Notes: generated by a model from the letters alone, not told the origin. Shown: positions 7,726-16,235, numbered from the stretch's first letter. The stretch is 64,000 nucleotides of DNA from an uncultured Dorea sp. (GCA_910580235.1 CAJTVU010000001.1:186001-250000), one strand, 5' to 3'. Numbers and translations: made by a program.

Positions 7726-8574
7726 TCACATTTCCGGCGGATATTCCAGTGTGAGCCTTCCAAGCTTGCCTCCGCGGAAATCGTCCAGGAGAAGAAGGGC
7801 CGCCTTCTCCGTGTCCGGCTCGTTCCCGCGCAGAAGGCAGCGCCTGCTCTCTGCGATACGCTTAAGCGTCACATAAGGATCCTCAGAAGGCTCTGTCTCA
7901 TATTTCCCTTCCAGCGCTCCCGGATAAGAGCGATTTAAGAATTGGATCAGCTCTGCCGCCAGCTCTTCCGTCTGCAAGATCTCGTCTTTCATAGAGCCGA
8001 TGAAGGCAAGGCGAAGCCCCACCGCCTGATCCTCGAACTTTGGCCACAGGATGCCCGGCGTGTCTAACAGCTCCACCTGCTTATTTAAGCGGATCCACTG
8101 CTTCCCCTTCGTGACTCCCGGCCTGTCCCCGGTCCTGGCGGCCGCCCTGCCCGCCATGGAATTGATGAACGTAGACTTCCCTACATTCGGGATCCCCACG
8201 ACCATCGCCCGCACCGGACGGTTTAATATACCGCGCTTCCTGTCCCTTTCAACCTTCTCCTTGCACGCCTTTGCGATCACGCTCTGGATAGACTTAAGCC
8301 CTCCGCCTTTTCTGGAATTTACCTTCACGGCAGAAAAGCCTTGCTCTTCAAAATAGCGGATCCACGCGTCATTCCACTTATCCTCCGCCAAATCTGATTT
8401 GTTGAGGAGCATCAGCCTTGCCTTATTCTTTCCCAGCTCGTCAATATCTGGATTCCGGCTGGACAGCGGAATCCTTGCGTCCACCAGCTCGATCACCAGA
8501 TCGACCAGCTTTATATTCTCCTGCATCATCCGTTTTGCCTTTGTCATATGGCCCGGATACCATTGAAAATGCAT
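7726..8574 (-). CDS. rbgA: Ribosome biogenesis GTPase RbgA (YlqF)
   Basis: The 282-residue GTPase is circularly permuted. NKSD (G4) is near residue 58, before GIPNVGKST (G1) near residue 127 and DTPG (G3) near 172. The N terminus WYPGHMTKA is typical. It matures the 50S subunit. It sits between two signal peptidase genes, a linkage with rplS also seen in Bacillus. Confidence 0.95.
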   Translation of the reverse strand: MHFQWYPGHMTKAKRMMQENIKLVDLVIELVDARIPLSSRNPDIDELGKNKARLMLLNKSDLAEDKWNDAWIRYFEEQGFSAVKVNSRKGGGLKSIQSVIAKACKEKVERDRKRGILNRPVRAMVVGIPNVGKSTFINSMAGRAAARTGDRPGVTKGKQWIRLNKQVELLDTPGILWPKFEDQAVGLRLAFIGSMKDEILQTEELAAELIQFLNRSYPGALEGKYETEPSEDPYVTLKRIAESRRCLLRGNEPDTEKAALLLLDDFRGGKLGRLTLEYPPEM

Positions 8575-8591
8575 AATCTAAACCTACTCCT

Positions 8592-9212
8592 TTATATAAA
8601 TCCGAAGCTGCCCCAGGGAGAGGCGACGAACCATGCCTTGCCGTATATATAAGCACGTTTTACATTTCCCACGCTTACGTCCCTGCTGTCCTCGCTGTTC
8701 CCCCTGTCGTCTCCAAGCACGAAATATTCGTCCTCAGACAGCTCTATCTTCCCTGGCGCATCCCCCGCGTCATCGATGGCGGTCGCCTCATAATCCTCTT
8801 CCAGCTTCTCTCCGTTAATGTAGACCTTGCTCTCAAGGATCTCCACCGTCTCTCCCGGAAGCCCGACGACACGTTTAATATAGTAATGGGAGCTGTCGTT
8901 CCCTTTCGGCTTAAATACGATAATATCGCCCCGCTTCGGCTTCACGGCGTTGTACACGATACGGTTTACAAGCACTACGTCCCCATTCTCAAGGACCGGC
9001 TTCATAGAATCGCCCACAACGCTCACCCGCTGTCCGAAATACCATACTGTCATAAACGCGAACAGACACACGATCCCAATCTGAAGAGCCCATTTCCCCA
9101 CCGCGGGAAGATAGTAGAGCGCCTCCTGGAGCCTAACTTTTAATTTCTGCCAGAAGTACAGCCTTCGTCTCTTCGTCCTGCGCCTCCGCTTCGTTCTCCT
9201 TCTTTTGTCCAT
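8592..9212 (-). CDS. lepB: Signal peptidase I (second copy)
   Basis: The 206-residue protein has a very basic N terminus (DKRRRTKRRRRTKRRRLYF), one membrane segment, the Ser motif VVGDSMKPVLENGD, the Lys motif YYIKRVVGLPGE and GDDRGNSEDSRD. The basic tract makes it distinct from the other copy. The ATG at 9212 follows AAAGGGA. It lies between rplS and rbgA. Confidence 0.93.
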   Translation of the reverse strand: MDKRRRTKRRRRTKRRRLYFWQKLKVRLQEALYYLPAVGKWALQIGIVCLFAFMTVWYFGQRVSVVGDSMKPVLENGDVVLVNRIVYNAVKPKRGDIIVFKPKGNDSSHYYIKRVVGLPGETVEILESKVYINGEKLEEDYEATAIDDAGDAPGKIELSEDEYFVLGDDRGNSEDSRDVSVGNVKRAYIYGKAWFVASPWGSFGFI

Positions 9213-9302
9213 ATACGTTCCCTTTTTTGGCTGAAAGCTCTGAGAGCAGAGAAAAAAGGACAACTACAGCCTGTGTACTTGTCCCTTCTTGCCCTGATCA
9301 CA

Positions 9303-9650
9303 TTATCTTACTAGCTCTTTTACTTTCGCTCTCTTACCTACACGCTGTCTTAAGTAGTTAAGCTTCGCTCTTCTTACTTTACCTCTTCTTACTACTTCCA
9401 CTCTCTCAACGTTCGGTGAGTGGAGCGGCCATGTCTTCTCAACTCCGACGCCGTTAGAGAACTTTCTTACTGTAAATGTGGCTCTCGCGCCGCCGCCCTG
9501 CTGTTTCAGGACAGTCCCTTCGAAGACCTGGATCCTTTCACGGTTCCCCTCTTTGATCTTACCGTATACTTTAACCGTGTCTCCCACACGGAACTGGGGC
9601 GCTGCTTCCTTTAACTGTGCAGCCTCGATGTTCTTAATGATCTCGTTCAT
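9303..9650 (-). CDS. rplS: 50S ribosomal protein L19
   Basis: The 115-residue protein matches L19 throughout, including FRVGDTVKVYGKIKEGNRER, the FEGTVLKQQGGG loop, VEKTWPLHSP and the basic C terminus. It sits at the 30S-50S interface. It follows trmD after a 92-bp spacer, within which no terminator was seen. Confidence 0.97.
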   Translation of the reverse strand: MNEIIKNIEAAQLKEAAPQFRVGDTVKVYGKIKEGNRERIQVFEGTVLKQQGGGARATFTVRKFSNGVGVEKTWPLHSPNVERVEVVRRGKVRRAKLNYLRQRVGKRAKVKELVR

Positions 9651-9742
9651 TTTGTGTGACCTCCTTCATATATTTGACGTTCTTAATACATATCCGTATC
9701 AGAGGACCATCTCCTTGACTTTTCACAACATGCTATAGTTTA

Positions 9743-10528
9743 TCATATATCGGCACGATTTGCAAGGAATTTCTTATCTTCTTCCGTCAGCTGCGCCTTC
9801 TCCAGCAGATCCGGCCTGTTGTTGAGCGTGCGTAGGATCGACTGTTCCCGCCTCCACTTTTCGATATTCGCGTGATGGCCGGACAATAAGACTTCCGGCA
9901 CTCGTTTCCCATGCCACGTTTTCGGCCTGGAATACTGAGGGTATTCCAGCAGATTATCCTGAAAGCTTTCGAACTGCGCCGACACGTCGTTGTGCAGCAC
10001 TCCCGGGACAAGCCTCGCGACAGCGTCCACCAGGATCATAGCCGGCAGCTCTCCTCCTGTAAGCACATAGTCTCCTACAGAGACATAATCTGTCACGATC
10101 TCCTCCAGCACACGCTCGTCGATCCCTTCATAGTGGCCGCATAGAAGCACAAGCTCCTCTTCCTTCGCCAGCTCTTCCGCCATTTTCTGATTGAACGTAC
10201 GTCCCTGTGGCGAGAGATAGACGACGCGGGGATCCCGCGCTACTGCGCCTGCCTCGTTCTCTGCTCCTGCCTCTTCGCCCTTCTCCTGCGCGATCCTGGC
10301 CTTCACTGCTTCATATGCCTGATACACAGGCTCTGCCTGCATCAGCATCCCCGCCCCTCCCCCGTAAGGGTAATCATCCACGCTGCTATGCTTATTGAAC
10401 GCATACTCACGGATATCCACAGCCTCTACAGACAGAAGCCCTTTTGACGAAGCTCTCCCGATAATGCTTGTGTTAAGCCCGTCCCTGACCATTTCCGGGA
10501 ACAGTGTCATAATATAAAACCGCATCAT
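9743..10528 (-). CDS. trmD: tRNA (guanine37-N1)-methyltransferase
   Basis: The 261-residue enzyme methylates G37 of tRNAs. Seen are MRFYIMTLFPEMV, the SPQGRTFNQ stretch, the knot motifs LLCGHYEGIDERV and SVGDYVLTGGE, and the C-terminal RPKTWHGKRVPEVLLSGHH. The ATG overlaps the rimM stop (ATGA). About 20 residues rich in Glu/Ala/Gly (near residues 80-100) are inserted before SPQG relative to the usual length. Confidence 0.96.
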   Translation of the reverse strand: MMRFYIMTLFPEMVRDGLNTSIIGRASSKGLLSVEAVDIREYAFNKHSSVDDYPYGGGAGMLMQAEPVYQAYEAVKARIAQEKGEEAGAENEAGAVARDPRVVYLSPQGRTFNQKMAEELAKEEELVLLCGHYEGIDERVLEEIVTDYVSVGDYVLTGGELPAMILVDAVARLVPGVLHNDVSAQFESFQDNLLEYPQYSRPKTWHGKRVPEVLLSGHHANIEKWRREQSILRTLNNRPDLLEKAQLTEEDKKFLANRADI

Positions 10529-11037
10529 ATCAGTCCTTCCATCAGATGTACCTTCATCTTCTTCTCTTCAATATCCACACTCAAGATGCACTCCTTAATA
10601 GCAGGGATGAGCACGTCGCCGTACCTTAAGCTCTCAACGACGTACACATCGTTGGCGCCCGTCCCGATCACATCTTTTAACGTTCCGAAAGCTTCTCCGT
10701 CCTCCGTCGCGACTTCCATTCCTATCATATCTGCAATAAAATACTCGTCCTCCTCAAGTGGGACCGCGTCTTCTCTTGTTACGAGGAGCGGGCATCTCTT
10801 ATACTTCTCCACGTCATTTATATTATCAATCCCCTCGAACTTAAGGATTACGAACTGTTTGAAGAACTTCACGCCCTGTATGTGGAGCTCCTTTCGTTCT
10901 TTCCCCGTATCGAGCGTCGCTTTCTTCAGCCCCTTGAACCTTCCGGGATCGTCCGTCGTGGGGAAGACCTTCACTTCTCCTCTGACGCCGTGGGTGGACG
11001 TAATCACGCCTACCTGCAATAAATCTTTGCTGTCCAT
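10525..11037 (-). CDS. rimM: 16S rRNA processing protein RimM
   Basis: The 170-residue protein has the RimM N-terminal domain (VGVITSTHGVRGEVKVFPTTDD) and the PRC-barrel C-terminal domain (YFIADMIGMEV, LIPAIKECILSVD). It helps mature the 30S head together with S19. It is translationally coupled to trmD by a 4-bp overlap. Confidence 0.96.
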   Translation of the reverse strand: MDSKDLLQVGVITSTHGVRGEVKVFPTTDDPGRFKGLKKATLDTGKERKELHIQGVKFFKQFVILKFEGIDNINDVEKYKRCPLLVTREDAVPLEEDEYFIADMIGMEVATEDGEAFGTLKDVIGTGANDVYVVESLRYGDVLIPAIKECILSVDIEEKKMKVHLMEGLI

Positions 11038-11069
11038 ATCTTTCCTCAGTCTCCTCTGTCATAAAGAGA

Positions 11070-11096
11070 GACAGACCCTCTTTTTCAAGGTCTGTC
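11070..11096 (-). terminator. Attenuator-like hairpin between khpA and rimM
   Basis: GACAGACC (11070-11077) pairs with GGTCTGTC (11089-11096); on the minus strand it is followed by TCTCTTT. A second small hairpin, GCCCG/CGGGC, lies next to it at 11103-11117. Both fall inside the operon, so partial attenuation or an RNA-processing role is more likely than full termination. Confidence 0.45.
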
Positions 11097-11121
11097 CCCT
11101 TACGCCCGGCAGGCGGGCATG

Positions 11122-11352
11122 TTAATCCATAATGTCTACGATCACTTTTCTGTCTTCCTTAGCGGCGGCCGCTTTCACAACAGAACGGATCGCTTTCGCG
11201 ATGCGCCCCTGCTTGCCGATGACTTTCCCCATATCGGAATCTGCCACGCGCACTTCCAGGATCGTCGTCTTCTTATCAACGCGCTCATTGATCTCGACAT
11301 TGTCCGGGTTGTCAACCAAAGCCTTTACGATTACTTCAACCAACTCTTTCAT
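11122..11352 (-). CDS. khpA: KH-domain RNA-binding protein KhpA
   Basis: The 76-residue protein is a single KH domain with the RNA-binding loop GKQGRIAKAIRS. It corresponds to YlqC of Bacillus and KhpA of Streptococcus, which acts with KhpB in RNA-based control of cell division. It lies in the conserved place between rpsP and rimM. Confidence 0.95.
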   Translation of the reverse strand: MKELVEVIVKALVDNPDNVEINERVDKKTTILEVRVADSDMGKVIGKQGRIAKAIRSVVKAAAAKEDRKVIVDIMD

Positions 11353-11377
11353 CTAATATGCACCTCCGAAAGACTGC

Positions 11378-11623
11378 TTACTTCTCAATACCTGCTATCT
11401 TGAAGATCTTACCTACAACGTCTGTCGGCTGTGCTCCGCTGTTCAGCCACTTCTTTGCAGCCTCTGCATCTACAGAGATCGCGCTCGGCTCTACATTCGG
11501 GTCGTAAGTGCCGATCTCCTCGATGAACTTGCCATCTCTTGGCGATCTGGAATCAGCCACGACGATTCTATAGAAAGGAGCCTTCTTCTGTCCCATTCTT
11601 CTTAATCTGATCTTTACTGCCAT
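11378..11623 (-). CDS. rpsP: 30S ribosomal protein S16
   Basis: The 81-residue protein matches S16 (VKIRLRRMGQKKAPFYRIVVADSRSPRDG and the EIGTYDP motif). The ATG follows GGAGGTGA. It is the first ribosomal gene after ffh, across an 81-bp spacer with no clear terminator. Confidence 0.97.
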   Translation of the reverse strand: MAVKIRLRRMGQKKAPFYRIVVADSRSPRDGKFIEEIGTYDPNVEPSAISVDAEAAKKWLNSGAQPTDVVGKIFKIAGIEK

Positions 11624-11704
11624 CTTATCTCACCTCCATGATTTTTAATAGATTTTAATTTTATATACAGTGCCCCTGGCACGATATACCTGATATCACA
11701 ATTG

Positions 11705-13060
11705 TCAGAACGGCATGCGGAACCTCCCCTTCTTCCCGCCTCCCTTGAACATCTTCATCATCTTCTTCATCTCTGTGAACTGCTTTACCATACGGTTCAC
11801 TTCGCTGATGTCCACACCGGCTCCTTTCGCGATCCGGTGCTTCCTTGACGGGTTTAAGAGATCGGGATCCCTTCTCTCTTCAACAGTCATAGAATAGATC
11901 ATCGCCTCCATGCGGGCCATGCTCTTCTCAGCCTGCTCTGCCTGCTCGTCGCTTAGGCCCTTCATCTTGCCCATGCCTCCCATGCCGCCAAGGGCCGGCA
12001 TCATATTCATGATGCTCCCAAGCCCTCCCATGCTCTTCATCTGCTTCATGCTCTCCAGATAGTCCTCGAAATCGAACTGGGCTTTTTTAAGCTTCTGGCT
12101 CATCTGCCTTGCCTTCTCTTCGTCAATCTCGGCCTCGGCCTTCTCGATGAGCGTCAGCACGTCTCCCATCCCCAGTATACGGGACGCCATCCTGTCGGGG
12201 TAGAACTGCTCCAGGTCTGACAGCTTCTCCCCCATGCCCACATAGAGGATCGGCTTGCCCGTCACCGCTTTGACTGACAGCGCGGCCCCGCCTCTCGTGT
12301 CGCCGTCGAGCTTCGTCACGATCACGCCGTCAACGCCGACTTTCTCATTAAAGTCCTTCGCCACGTTGACCGCATCCTGCCCGGTCATAGCGTCTATGAC
12401 AAGGATAGTCTGATGTACCTCCACCTTCTCCTTAATCTCTCGCAGCTCGGCCATCATATCCTCGTCGATGTGGAGACGTCCCGCCGTATCCAGGATCACC
12501 AGGTTGTTCCCGTTCTTCTTCGCATGTTCCAGTGACGCTTTCGCGATATCTGCGGGCTTGTGGCTCTCGCCCATGGCAAATACCTCCACGCCCTGTTTCT
12601 CCCCGTTCACCTGCAGCTGCCTGATGGCCGCCGGGCGGTAGACGTCGCATGCCACAAGAAGCGGCTTCTTGCCCTTTAGCTTATATTTCCCGGCCAGCTT
12701 CGCGGTGGTCGTCGTCTTGCCCGCCCCCTGGAGGCCCGCCATCAGAATGACCGTCACGGCGCTGCCGGGCTGGAATCTTATCTCTGTCGTCTCAGATCCC
12801 ATCAATTTTACAAGCTCTTCATTCACGATCTTGACGACCATCTGGCCCGGATTCAGGCCGTTCATGACGTCCTGTCCGATTGCCCTCTCCTGAACGCTCT
12901 TAATAAAGTCCTTCACGACTTTAAAGCTTACGTCCGCGGCAAGAAGCGCCCGCTTGATCTCTTTGAGGGCCTCTTTTACGTCGTCTTCTGTAAGGCGGCC
13001 CTTGCTTCTTAAATTTTTAAATATATTCTGAAGCTTTTCTGTCAGACTGTCAAACGCCAT
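11705..13060 (-). CDS. ffh: Signal recognition particle protein Ffh
   Basis: The 451-residue GTPase has N, G and M domains. Motifs are GLQGAGKTTTTAKLA (G1), DTAGRL, TKLDGDTRGGAALS, and a Met-rich M domain (MKQMKSMGGLGSIMNMMPALGG) for signal peptides and 4.5S RNA. It starts 1 bp after the ylxM stop and is coupled to it. Confidence 0.97.
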   Translation of the reverse strand: MAFDSLTEKLQNIFKNLRSKGRLTEDDVKEALKEIKRALLAADVSFKVVKDFIKSVQERAIGQDVMNGLNPGQMVVKIVNEELVKLMGSETTEIRFQPGSAVTVILMAGLQGAGKTTTTAKLAGKYKLKGKKPLLVACDVYRPAAIRQLQVNGEKQGVEVFAMGESHKPADIAKASLEHAKKNGNNLVILDTAGRLHIDEDMMAELREIKEKVEVHQTILVIDAMTGQDAVNVAKDFNEKVGVDGVIVTKLDGDTRGGAALSVKAVTGKPILYVGMGEKLSDLEQFYPDRMASRILGMGDVLTLIEKAEAEIDEEKARQMSQKLKKAQFDFEDYLESMKQMKSMGGLGSIMNMMPALGGMGGMGKMKGLSDEQAEQAEKSMARMEAMIYSMTVEERRDPDLLNPSRKHRIAKGAGVDISEVNRMVKQFTEMKKMMKMFKGGGKKGRFRMPF

Positions 13061-13061
13061 G

Positions 13062-13406
13062 CTATAACTCCTCTATAATCTCTCCGGACAGCTCGCGTAC
13101 TTCTTTGAGCGCCGTCCTTTTCCCACTTTTCTCATACTCGTCAAGAAGCCTGTCTATCTGTCCTATCTTCTTCTTCACCGACATGAACCGCTCTACAAGA
13201 TGAAGCTTCTCTTCATATCCTGCAAGCGACCGATCGCACCGCTTAATGATGTCGTGAACTCCCTGGCGGCTGATCCCGGCCTCTTTCGCGATCTCCCCAA
13301 GAGACAGGTCTTCAAGAGCGAACCGGCTGTATATCTCCTTCTGATGCTCTGTCAGAAGCTCTCCATAAAAATCGTACAACAACGCCTGCTTTAATATCTC
13401 GTTCAT
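13062..13406 (-). CDS. ylxM: YlxM family (UPF0122) putative DNA-binding protein
   Basis: The 114-residue protein has a sigma-70 region 4-like helix-turn-helix (LSLGEIAKEAGISRQGVHDIIKR). It is encoded just before ffh as in most Firmicutes, and streptococcal YlxM interacts with the SRP. The start at 13406 is chosen because the promoter -10 box (13423-13428) overlaps the upstream Met codons, so they cannot be on the mRNA; AGGTG serves as ribosome binding site. Confidence 0.92.
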   Translation of the reverse strand: MNEILKQALLYDFYGELLTEHQKEIYSRFALEDLSLGEIAKEAGISRQGVHDIIKRCDRSLAGYEEKLHLVERFMSVKKKIGQIDRLLDEYEKSGKRTALKEVRELSGEIIEEL

Positions 13407-13422
13407 TTTCATCACCTGTGCT

Positions 13423-13451
13423 ATCATATAACAGAATCAAAAAGGTGTCAA
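13423..13451 (-). promoter_or_regulatory. Promoter of the ylxM-ffh operon
   Basis: A perfect TTGACA (13451-13446), 17 bp, TATGAT (13428-13423) on the minus strand. It predicts a leader of only about 10 nt before the YlxM ATG, and likely drives the long run to the terminator at 3774-3797. Confidence 0.85.
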
Positions 13452-13514
13452 GTGTTTTTTCTTTACAGCCATGCCTTAATTCTTAGAGACTTTATGACAA
13501 TTGTTAAATTATTA

Positions 13515-13543
13515 ATGACAGTTTTAAAAAAATATGCTATAAT
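13515..13543 (+). promoter_or_regulatory. Promoter of the chemoreceptor gene
   Basis: ATGACA (13515-13520), 17 bp, TATAAT (13538-13543). The leader of about 110 nt contains a CTTTTGC...GCAAAAG pairing that encloses a GCCG/CGGC hairpin (13560-13603). No known riboswitch was recognised in it. Confidence 0.65.
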
Positions 13544-13659
13544 CGTTACGATAATTAACTTTTGCTTTTCAAAGGCCGCCTGGAAGCCTGACGGCAAAAG
13601 TGAGAACAATTTCAGGAATACTGGAATACTATGGAGAGAAAAGGGGAGAGAACAAAACA

Positions 13660-15321
13660 ATGAACAAAAAAGATAGCATCAAAACGAGGATTACCATATT
13701 AATCGTCTGTGTTTTCTGTGCGATCGCTCTATTGACGGTCTCTATCGTCATCAGCCTTAAGAAGATCTCACTCTGCAATGACGAGATATCGAGATCTTCC
13801 GCTCTGCACACAGCTGCTCTTAACAGCGAGAAGGCGCATTTTTCCTGGGTGGAGAATCTTGGCTCTGCGCTCAGCTTCGACACTGAATTTACGGGGAGCA
13901 AAGACGACACGACCTGTGTCCTCGGCCAATGGCTCTACTCTGAAAAAGATCTGTCTACTGACGAGATCAACAGCCTTGTAGAACAGATCAAGCCTCTTCA
14001 CAAAGAAATCCACGAGTCCGCCGATACTGTCCTCAATCTGAAAGCAGCCGGGGACATTGACGAAGCGGAATCATTCTATATTAATGAAGTAAAGCCTAAC
14101 ATCAGCTCTCTTGTGGCTATGCTTGAGGAGCTGATCACTATTAGCGAGAACATCGTTGCTGAGAATGAGGCTCAGCTTAGCTCGACTATTTTTGGGGCTT
14201 ATGTTGCGACTACTGTCTGCATCATCCTGATCGTCATCGTCTGCCTGACTTTGATTACATATATCTCCCGCAAGGTAGTAAGCCCTCTTATTGAGATTAC
14301 TGAATACAGCAAACGGCTGGCGGAGGGCGACTTAAGCTTCACCATTGACGTCCAGGGAAAGAACGAAGTAGGCGTCCTTGCCGACGCCCTGAATGCATCC
14401 GTCCGGGAGCTTTCTTCCTACACGACCGCCATCCAGGAAGCGATGAGCAAGCTACAAGCAAAAGATTTAAACGTAACGAACAGCGTTGTATTCAAAGGCG
14501 AATTCAGCACGATACAAGAGTCTATCCTCTCTTTTGTCGACGGATTGAACGGAGCCTTCCTCCATATACAGGACGTGGCAGATTCTGTCAAGAACTCTTC
14601 TGAACAGCTGTCTGCGAATTCTCAGACATTTGCACAGGGCTCTACAGAACAGGCAAGCACGACGCAGCATCTTGCGGCTACGATAGCCGAGATCTCCCAG
14701 CAGGTAAAGGACAGCGCCGACAGCGCCGAAGATGCAAGGGACAAAGCCGACAATGTAGGCGTTAAGATGGCCAAATGCAATGAGAAGATGGATGAGCTTG
14801 TCCGCGCAATGAATCAGATGAGCTCCAGCTCAAAAGAGATTGAGAAGATCATACACACAATTGAAGATATCGCGTTCCAGACGAATATCCTTGCTCTGAA
14901 CGCCGCGGTAGAAGCAGCGCGGGCAGGCGAAGCTGGAAAGGGATTTGCCGTTGTCGCCGACGAAGTAAGGACTCTCGCTTCCAGGAGCGCACAGGCATCC
15001 AACGATACGGCAGAACTGATCACTTCTTCTCTTTCCGCTATCGAGAACGGAGTGGCCATCGCGAACGAGACGGCTGACATCTTAACTAAGACCGTTCAGG
15101 ATGCGAATGAGACCGCGGCTGTCATCAGCGATATCTCTGCCGTCACCAAAGAAGAAGCTGCTGCTATCGAAACGATCGCAGACGGTATCGGGCAGATCGC
15201 ATCTGTCACACAGTCCAACTCTGCTTCTGCTGAAGAGAGCGCTGCTTCCAGCCAGGAAATGTCCAGCATGGCTCTGACACTGGATGGGCTTGTAAATGGC
15301 TTCCAATTAAAGAAAAATTAA
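13660..15321 (+). CDS. Methyl-accepting chemotaxis protein with CZB-like zinc-binding sensor
   Basis: The 553-residue chemoreceptor has a membrane segment near residues 11-33, an extracytoplasmic sensor up to about residue 180, a second segment, a HAMP domain and the signalling hairpin IAFQTNILALNAAVEAARAGEAGKGFAVVADEVR. The sensor contains HFSW, CVLGQWLY and LHKEIH, matching the HxxW, CxLGxW, HxxxH pattern of chemoreceptor zinc-binding domains, which are normally cytoplasmic. The ATG follows AGGGGAGAG. There are no other chemotaxis genes in the window. Confidence 0.9.
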   Translation: MNKKDSIKTRITILIVCVFCAIALLTVSIVISLKKISLCNDEISRSSALHTAALNSEKAHFSWVENLGSALSFDTEFTGSKDDTTCVLGQWLYSEKDLSTDEINSLVEQIKPLHKEIHESADTVLNLKAAGDIDEAESFYINEVKPNISSLVAMLEELITISENIVAENEAQLSSTIFGAYVATTVCIILIVIVCLTLITYISRKVVSPLIEITEYSKRLAEGDLSFTIDVQGKNEVGVLADALNASVRELSSYTTAIQEAMSKLQAKDLNVTNSVVFKGEFSTIQESILSFVDGLNGAFLHIQDVADSVKNSSEQLSANSQTFAQGSTEQASTTQHLAATIAEISQQVKDSADSAEDARDKADNVGVKMAKCNEKMDELVRAMNQMSSSSKEIEKIIHTIEDIAFQTNILALNAAVEAARAGEAGKGFAVVADEVRTLASRSAQASNDTAELITSSLSAIENGVAIANETADILTKTVQDANETAAVISDISAVTKEEAAAIETIADGIGQIASVTQSNSASAEESAASSQEMSSMALTLDGLVNGFQLKKN

Positions 15322-15323
15322 AG

Positions 15324-15361
15324 TTGGGGACGGGGTAAAATTCAATTTACCCCGTCCCCAA
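15324..15361. repeat. GGGGACGGGG palindrome (REP-like) and probable bidirectional terminator
   Basis: TTGGGGACGGGGTAAA (15324-15339) and TTTACCCCGTCCCCAA (15346-15361) form a perfect 16-bp stem with a 6-nt loop, 2 bp after the chemoreceptor stop. The other side of the stem encodes the last residues of the convergent subtilase gene. GGGGACGG palindromes recur in many Firmicutes; the role as terminator is inferred, because T-tracts are poor. Confidence 0.65.
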
Positions 15362-16235
15362 TTAGCTTATCGACCCGCAGCATCCCCCATCCTGTCCCCT
15401 CTTCTCTCTTTATCCTTCTGCACGTCTCCCGAAGCTTCAGCTTTATCTCCACGTTGCTCATATGTGGATATTTAGACAAAAGGACGGCGATGGCTCCCGA
15501 CACTACCGGCGTGGCCATAGACGTTCCGCTTTTGATCGTATAAGGCGTCTTTGAAGATTCCGAGGCCGGGCTGCAGGAGACGATCTGATATCCCGGCGCG
15601 ACAACGTCCGGCTTCACGACACATTCCCCAGTGGGCCCTCTTCCAGAACATTCAATCTCCTTCCCTCCCTTCACTGCTCCCACCGTTATAACTTTCCTGC
15701 TCGTTCCCGGTATCGTGATCGTCCCCTCGCCGGGGCCACAGTTCCCTGCCGATACGACCACGACAAGGCCCATATCCCACAGCTGCTCTACCACTTCCAT
15801 AAGCCACTCTTCTTTCTGCCTGTTGATCCCTGCCTTTGCCCCTACAGATATATTAACGATACGGATCCCAAACCTCCTGTAATACTTCTTGATCCACTGC
15901 ACTCCTTCCAGCAGCTGGCGTATATCCCCATCCCCTTTTTCATCCAGCACCTTCACAATGATCAGTCTTGCCATAGGAGCCATCCCTGCAAGAAGGCCGT
16001 TAGACATCTTCCCGTCTCCCGCCAGGATCCCCGCCACATGCGTGCCATGCCCGCTGTCATCGTAAAGCTCTCTGCGCCCATTCACACAGTCTTTAAACGC
16101 CGCCACCCGCCCTGAGAAATCAGGGTGCGGGAAAAGCCCGGTGTCCAATATCGCTACGCCCACATTCTGTCCCGCATAATTTTTTTCTATCGTGTCAACA
16201 CAGTCGTAATGCACTTCTCTTCTTACCCTGTCCAT
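15342..16235 (-). CDS. Subtilisin-like serine peptidase (S8), no signal peptide
   Basis: The 297-residue protein has the complete triad: Asp31 in AILDTG, His63 in DSGHGTHVAG and the late Ser in SGTSMATPVVSG, plus the oxyanion Asn in SAGNCGPG. There is no signal peptide and no obvious inhibitory propeptide, so it probably acts in the cytoplasm, like the intracellular subtilisins. The first 20 residues may be a short regulatory extension. The final residues (LIGDGVN) are encoded within the palindromic element at 15324-15361. The ATG follows GAGGA. Confidence 0.9.
   Translation of the reverse strand: MDRVRREVHYDCVDTIEKNYAGQNVGVAILDTGLFPHPDFSGRVAAFKDCVNGRRELYDDSGHGTHVAGILAGDGKMSNGLLAGMAPMARLIIVKVLDEKGDGDIRQLLEGVQWIKKYYRRFGIRIVNISVGAKAGINRQKEEWLMEVVEQLWDMGLVVVVSAGNCGPGEGTITIPGTSRKVITVGAVKGGKEIECSGRGPTGECVVKPDVVAPGYQIVSCSPASESSKTPYTIKSGTSMATPVVSGAIAVLLSKYPHMSNVEIKLKLRETCRRIKREEGTGWGMLRVDKLIGDGVN

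Noticed and set aside
9651..9742. L19 leader RNA before rplS
   Set aside because: The 92-bp spacer was read for paired arms, but no convincing structure was found.
9930..9950. TACTGAGGGTATTCC inside trmD resembles the dispersed repeat
   Set aside because: It encodes the conserved TrmD sequence LEYPQYSR, so the match is explained by coding constraint.
13560..13659. Cyclic-di-GMP riboswitch in the chemoreceptor leader
   Set aside because: A hairpin is present, but the conserved GEMM core was not found; it is reported only as a leader structure.
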